Assembly (NCBI GenBank): GCA_029582165.1
Contig: CM055868.1
Location: 18,906,391 to 18,970,390, forward strand
DNA from: Portulaca oleracea
Lineage: Eukaryota; Streptophyta; Magnoliopsida; Caryophyllales; Portulacaceae
Reading direction: 5' to 3'
DNA: 64,000 nt
Part shown: positions 59,071 to 64,000 of the stretch, one piece after another
How the letters are laid out: every line of letters begins with the position of its first letter
Numbering within the stretch: the stretch's first letter is position 1
The notes under the pieces: model-generated
Database searches by the model: none
Seen by the model: the letters and a program-made list of their open reading frames with translations, nothing else
What the model was told of the DNA's origin: nothing
Translations under genes and position numbers: made by a program

Positions 59071-61419
59071 TGTGAAGCCCTGAAATTTATTTTATTTAAA
59101 AAAGTGAAATTTTTTAGGCGTAACTGTGTGAAATTTATGAAAACACTTACTACCTGAAATGATGTGATTATTCAGCTCAGTTATGTTTAAAGTATCGTGT
59201 GACGTAATGTGAGTGGCGAATAGTGTGCCTTGTGAATATGTTTTGATACAAATTGCAAAGGAAGGAGGTCTGTGAGCCAGACTAATTGTGAAAGAGTGTG
59301 TGGATTAGAGTAAAGTTAAGCTTTGGGGATGAAATTTCTTTTAAGAGGGGAATGATGTAAAATCCCAAAATTTAGGAATTTTCTAACCGTTAAGTATTGG
59401 GACTCCGTTAGTTAGTTTTCTTTTTATATAAAAGGTTAATGAGGGGTATAAAATAAAATAACCAAAGTTACCTTGTGAGGGTTAAAACCCCCGACCACCC
59501 CCCTGAAAAAGTGCTAGATTTACCATTTCAGCTAATAGTTTCTCTTAATGCAAACTCCTAACCGTTGGTAATTAATCACAAAAACTGCTATTCTCTTTTC
59601 CCTTCTTTCTCCCTCTTTGGCCCACCATTGATACTTTCATCATCAAAGCTCCATTATTTTTCATCAATGGCACACAATGGCTCCCTTCTTACCAACTTAG
59701 ACCCCATCACCACTAACCCAACATCATCATTCTCCATCATCATCCATCCACTAACCAATACCATTATTCTCTATCATCATCCATCCACTAACCATCATCA
59801 TCATCATCTACCATTATTATATGTAAAGGGAACCTCCCTTCTTCACTTCTTTGCTGTGTATGAACATTATAAATCATAAACGGTAGCTCTTACGGCATAA
59901 AAACAAGCCCGAAAACCACCCCAAGCAACCCAGAAAAATCTGTCAAAATTCAGCCTCCAAGCCAACTATAAGGGGACCCATAACCACCCTAAACCACCAC
60001 CTGCACCATCGGACCGCACCACTGGAACCACCGCACTACCGTGAACCCACGCCAGCCACCAAACCTCGACCACCGAAGCCTGATCGACGGAAAAACAACC
60101 GCTCAAAACCCCCGCCACCCTGTTTTTGCAAAAATCCATAGCCACCCAAAAACTAAGTATTAAAAAAAAAAATAGTCAACAAGCCAACTTCGGAGGAGCC
60201 CACAGACACCTTCGGCTTCCCGTTGACACCACCGTAGACGAACGTGGGTAGCTTGCAACACCGTCAACCCAACGCCACCATCCATTGCCCTATAGCCAAC
60301 CCGAGTCACTGGTAAACTACTCCCGAAAGAGTGAGCGAGGCATCGGGATTCAAGTGAAGGAAAGATTTGTATTTGTTGGACATTCGAACTTGTGGGAGGT
60401 AACACTTCTTACCTGCGTTGTGCTAATTGAATAATATGCGCTTCAATTTGTTGATATGTGTAAATGGTAGAATGAATATGAAACATGTGATATGACTTAT
60501 TGTTTGACATGAAGCATGTGACACGATTTATTCGATCACTTACTTTATTGGCATGGATTTATAATGTGGCTTAACAACATATTATGAATCAGAATGAAAT
60601 AAAGGAAAGGCCTTAATGAAATTTGAAAGGAAATGTGTGAGATTGGATTAAGAGCAAAGCATGGTACGATGTGATTGCTGAGGATCACACATACGACACG
60701 ATGTGGTCGCTGAGGATCACACGTACGGATTGAAAAATGTGTAAGATTGGATTAAGAGGAAAGCGTGATACGATGTGGTCGCTGAGGATCACACGTGCGG
60801 ATTGAGTCCCCCGGGGAGACGGGTGTGTTAGCCGAGTAACACGCATATATGAGATCTGGAAAGGTTAGGATCTAGAAAGTTGATGAATGACGACAGATCA
60901 AGATTGCTAAAGGAAGAGTTCATAAGAAAACTTGTTTGCTATCTGATCTACGTGCCTTGATGTGCTTTATGTGTTCCATGTGAAGTGTTTACTGAGTACA
61001 TGGCTCATGTGTTGTTGTTACCATGTGTTTAAGGTACACATTCGGGATCCGAATTGTAGAGTGAGATTTATCGTTATTTTTCTATTACGAGTGGAATAAA
61101 GGAAACCCCTTGAGTTTATTTTCAGTTGGTTTTTAAATATCTTCGAGTTTGTAATGCCCTTTCGAGTGATTCAGAATGACTGGTGTTACCTTTAAGTTTG
61201 ATACTCAGTTGAATATTGATTCAAGTGTGGGAGTTTAACTTTTGATATATTTGATTTGATCTTTGATATTCTTACTTTGACTTTGACGTTAATCTTTTCG
61301 CCTTGTACCTTGATTAAGGTATGGCATGACGTCCCGGAAATTTGGAGATTTACTTCCGCTATTAGGTTGATTAGACGACTTTAGTTGACTTTGAAGTATA
61401 GAAATTTTGGGGCATCATA
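59071..61419 (+). repeat. LTR 3 of the array (2,349 bp)
   Basis: TGTGAAGCCC to GCATCATA; the last bases have lost the perfect TCACA. It shares with LTR 4 the GAAGCCC start where LTRs 1 and 2 have GAAGACC, suggesting LTRs 3 and 4 are closer relatives. Confidence 0.9.
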
Positions 61420-61870
61420 GAATGGTATCAGGGCCCTACGTTTCGACCTAGTAGTCCTTTGGTTAATAAAAGTTACCTTCAGAACTAAGAGGCTAAGTCG
61501 GAGTGTGAGCGTAGGTTTGGAAAGTCGGTGTACGACTATATTAGTTTATGCTTGTCCCTTCTGTTTGAGTTGTTCCTGTTTTCTCTATTTTATTTCTCTT
61601 CTCTCTATACGCTTCCTCATGAACACGCTGGTTCTCTAAGCAAAATGGAAGACCTCTCCTATGTAGAACAACCCATATAGATACTTGATCGAAGAGAGAA
61701 GCAGTTACGTAATAAGGTAGTGTCGCTGGTTAAAGTTTTATGGGCAAACCACATGTCATCAGAAGCTATATGGGAAGCTTAAGAAGAAATGTTGTCCAAG
61801 TACCCCCAATTGTTTAACCCTTAAGGTACGTTAAGCTTCGAGGACGAAGCCTCTTTTAAGAGGGGAATGA
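61420..61870 (+). other. interior 3 of the array: primer site, chromodomain tail, PPT
   Basis: Primer-like site TGGTATCAGGGCC (61,423-61,435), one base off. The chromodomain tail (61,644 onward) carries an in-frame TAG after EQPI (61,677-61,679), a break absent from interiors 1 and 2. PPT precedes LTR 4. Confidence 0.85.
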
Positions 61871-63010
61871 TGTGAAGCCCTGAAATTTATTTTATTTGAA
61901 AAAATTGAAGTTTTTTAGGTGTAACTGTGTGAGATTTATGAAAACACTTATTACCTGAAATGATGTGATTATTCAGCTCAGTTATGTGTAAAGTATCGTG
62001 TGACGTAATGCGAGTGGCGAATGGTGTGCCTTGTGAATATGTTTTGATACAAATTGCAAAGGAAGGAGGTCTGTGAGCCAGACTTATTGTGAAAGAGTGT
62101 GTGGATTGGAGTAAAGTTAAGCTTCAGGGTTGAAATTTCTTTTAAGAGGGGAATGATGTAAAATCCCAAAATTTAGGAATTTTCTAACCGTTAAGTATTG
62201 GGACTCCGTTAGTTAGTTTTCTTTTTATATAAAAGGTTAATGAGGGGTATAAAATAAAATAACCAAAGTTATCTTGTCAGGGTTAAAACCCCCGACCACC
62301 CCCTGAACAAGTGCTAGACTTACCATTTCAGCTAATTGTTTCTCTTAATGCAAACTCCTAACCGTTGGTAATTAATCACAAAAACTGTTATTCTCTTTTC
62401 CCTTCTTTCTTCCTCTTTGGCCCACCATTGATACTTTCATCATCAAAACCCCATTATTTTTCATCAATGGCAGACAATGGCTCCCTTCTTAGCAACTTAG
62501 ACCCCATCACCACTAACCCAACATTATCATTCTCCATCATCATCCATTCACTAACCCAATACCATTATTCTCCATTATCATCCATCCACTAACCATCATC
62601 ATCATCATCATCTACCATTATCATCTATAAAGGGAACCTCCCTTCTTCACTTCTTTGCTGTGTATGAAATTACCAATCATAAACGGTAGCTCTTAGGGCA
62701 TAAAAACACTGACAAACAAGCCAGGAAACCACCCCAAGCAACCCAGAAAAATCTGTTAAAATTCATCCTCCAAGCCAACTTTAAGGGGAAACTCAACCAC
62801 CCTAAACCACCAACTGTACCACCGGACCCCACTACTGGAACCACCGCACTACCGTGAACCCACGCCAAGGCACCGGGCTCCGACCACCGCAGCTCGGTCG
62901 ACGAAAAACAACCGCTAATAACCCACGCCACCTTGTTTTTGCAAAAATCCAAAACCACCCAAAAACTAAGTCTAAAAAAAAACAGTCAACAAGCCAACTT
63001 CGGAGGAACT
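61871..63010 (+). repeat. LTR 4 of the array, truncated by another LTR
   Basis: TGTGAAGCCC start. It follows LTR 3 to AACTTCGGAGGAAC and then changes to unrelated sequence at 63,011. About half of the LTR is present; the remainder should lie right of the inserted element, beyond the window. Confidence 0.85.
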
Positions 63011-64000
63011 GGAGCGGTTCCTGATGCACGGTGGATTGAATAATAAACTTAGCTTGAGTAGTTCTTGAAGAGAAGATGAGAGAAGACCACTTGAGTATCC
63101 ATAATCAATAGAATAGAGAGAGAATGAAGCAACTCTCAAACACCCATGCTTGAATCATCACAATAATAACCAAGAACTTGCATAATAATCATAATCATCC
63201 AACATAAAGCTTGCACACCAAAGGGATTGGATATGATTTTGGATAAAGTAGAATCCACCACCAAAACCTAACACCCCACCATTACCATCCTAAAGGAGAA
63301 CTCCACCAAATGATCAATAAAGGAATGGCTTGCTAACACCACCATTAACAATGGATAAAGTAAGAACAAGATTTTTGAGAGAAAAGGGAGCAAACCCTAA
63401 CAATGCCTAAGCAATTCATTAAATATCATGATTTGCCTGGAAAAACATGCTAAACAAGCTATTTATACTAAACTAGAAATTAGGTTTAAAACATAACTAA
63501 AATACGAAATAGCGCGTCCGTCGGAAGGTGGCTCAAAGTAGTCGATCACCTATTCGCTATGTCGATCGGCCGGGCCGCGAGGGCGACGTGGCTGTCGCTC
63601 GGGCGTGACTTGTTTTGATTCGTCCGGGACGTTAACATGTCTTCGATCCCCGGCTGGGCCAAAGCGAGGGTCGCGAGCGCGACCCTTTTGGTGGCGGGTG
63701 CGACGCCCTGCGCAGTAGCATGGCGCGGGCAAGTCATCGGGTGGCGTGGCGAGTCTTTCTGCTGTTTGCTGGCGCTCATTCTGCCTCGAAATTTCAGGTC
63801 CTTGGATACTTTCGAGCCTCGACACTCTTCATTCCCGGGACGACCCAGCCTGGTCCCGAGGCCTCCGGATCGGAAGCAAGTCCCGAGCCTCTCCAAGCTC
63901 GTCCAATGTGCAACTTGCTTAAGCCATTCCATCGTGACACTCATCACCTCACCCTTTACAAAGATGTATTGATTCGTGAATGCTAGAGGTCGGGCGGGTG
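63011..64000 (-). repeat. LTR of a second gypsy-like element, minus strand (runs off window)
   Basis: On the minus strand the LTR would end GAACCGCTCCA at 63,011. A TATA signal (GTATAAATAGC, near 63,459-63,469 on that strand) and GC-rich gtcgcgagcgcgacc-type motifs (63,660-63,710) lie upstream of it. That order and motif match LTR B (13,035-14,649), pointing to an Athila/Tat-type LTR. The TG start, primer site and interior are not visible. ORFs on both strands at 63,540-63,990 come from GC-rich LTR sequence and are not gene-like. Confidence 0.6.

Larger units (their letters stand above)
53431..63010 (+). mobile_element. shared-LTR array of a deleted chromovirus (Ty3/gypsy) element
   Basis: Four LTRs (the last truncated) alternate with three ~450-bp interiors in one orientation: LTR-int-LTR-int-LTR-int-LTR. 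Each interior keeps a Met-tRNA-type primer site, a short leader, the end of a chromodomain-bearing pol and a polypurine tract. Gag and almost all of pol are missing. Unit length is about 2.8 kb. The fourth LTR is interrupted at 63,010 by a different LTR. This can arise by unequal recombination between LTRs of a shortened element or by insertion of a multimer. Confidence 0.88.

Noticed and set aside
63546..63986. Four overlapping ORFs on both strands near the right edge
   Set aside because: GC-rich LTR sequence open in several frames at once; no protein family features.
1..64000. tRNA, rRNA or snRNA genes
   Set aside because: None seen by eye; the tRNA-like strings found are retroelement primer-binding sites. 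A tRNAscan or Rfam search would be decisive.

Overview
This window looks like nuclear DNA from a repeat-rich eudicot plant. It has two intron-containing genes with clear Arabidopsis-like counterparts (CTC1 and NSE2/MMS21/HPY2). Their GT-AG introns are AT-rich and swollen by transposons. Around them lie plant-specific repeats: Athila-type Ty3/gypsy elements, a chromodomain-type gypsy array, L1-type LINE remnants, MULE, hAT, Tourist and Stowaway MITEs, a Helitron end and an endogenous caulimovirid remnant. Everything was read by eye. Exon models were built from frame continuity, splice dinucleotides and remembered family motifs, not from alignments.

Layout. 1-11,622: the 3' part of a plus-strand Athila-like retrotransposon (A) with broken gag-pol, a degraded env-position ORF, a polypurine tract and a full 3' LTR. 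11,623-14,649: a minus-strand relative (B) with LTR, tRNA-Asp-type primer site and gag. A ends exactly inside B's gag, so A appears nested in B. 14,752-16,085: a decayed pararetrovirus fragment with a coat-protein zinc knuckle followed by a movement-protein domain. 16,190-17,023: two DNA-transposon-like remnants. 17,399-32,305 (+): CTC1, 16 exons and 1,343 codons. 33,700-37,400: LINE and MITE remnants. 37,895-46,343 (-): the SP-RING SUMO ligase NSE2, 7 exons and 249 codons. 46,500-53,430: AT-rich intergenic DNA with a tandem duplication, a Helitron end, a Stowaway-like MITE, a Pack-MULE candidate with a 9-bp target duplication and a Tourist MITE. 53,431-63,010: an array of four LTRs of about 2.35 kb separated by three ~450-bp interiors that keep only a Met-tRNA primer site, the pol chromodomain tail and a polypurine tract. 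63,011-64,000: a different minus-strand LTR that interrupts the fourth LTR.

The two cellular genes are convergent. CTC1 is the large subunit of the CST telomere-capping complex. NSE2 is the SUMO E3 ligase of the SMC5/6 complex. Both act in genome maintenance, but nothing here shows co-regulation. Most insertions inside the genes are intronic, and both reading frames remain open across all predicted exons. The most notable non-genic structures are the shared-LTR array with a composite LTR, the coat-before-movement pararetrovirus remnant, the Pack-MULE candidate with a transit-peptide-like captured segment, and at least four MULE-type elements whose 9-bp target duplications can be read directly.
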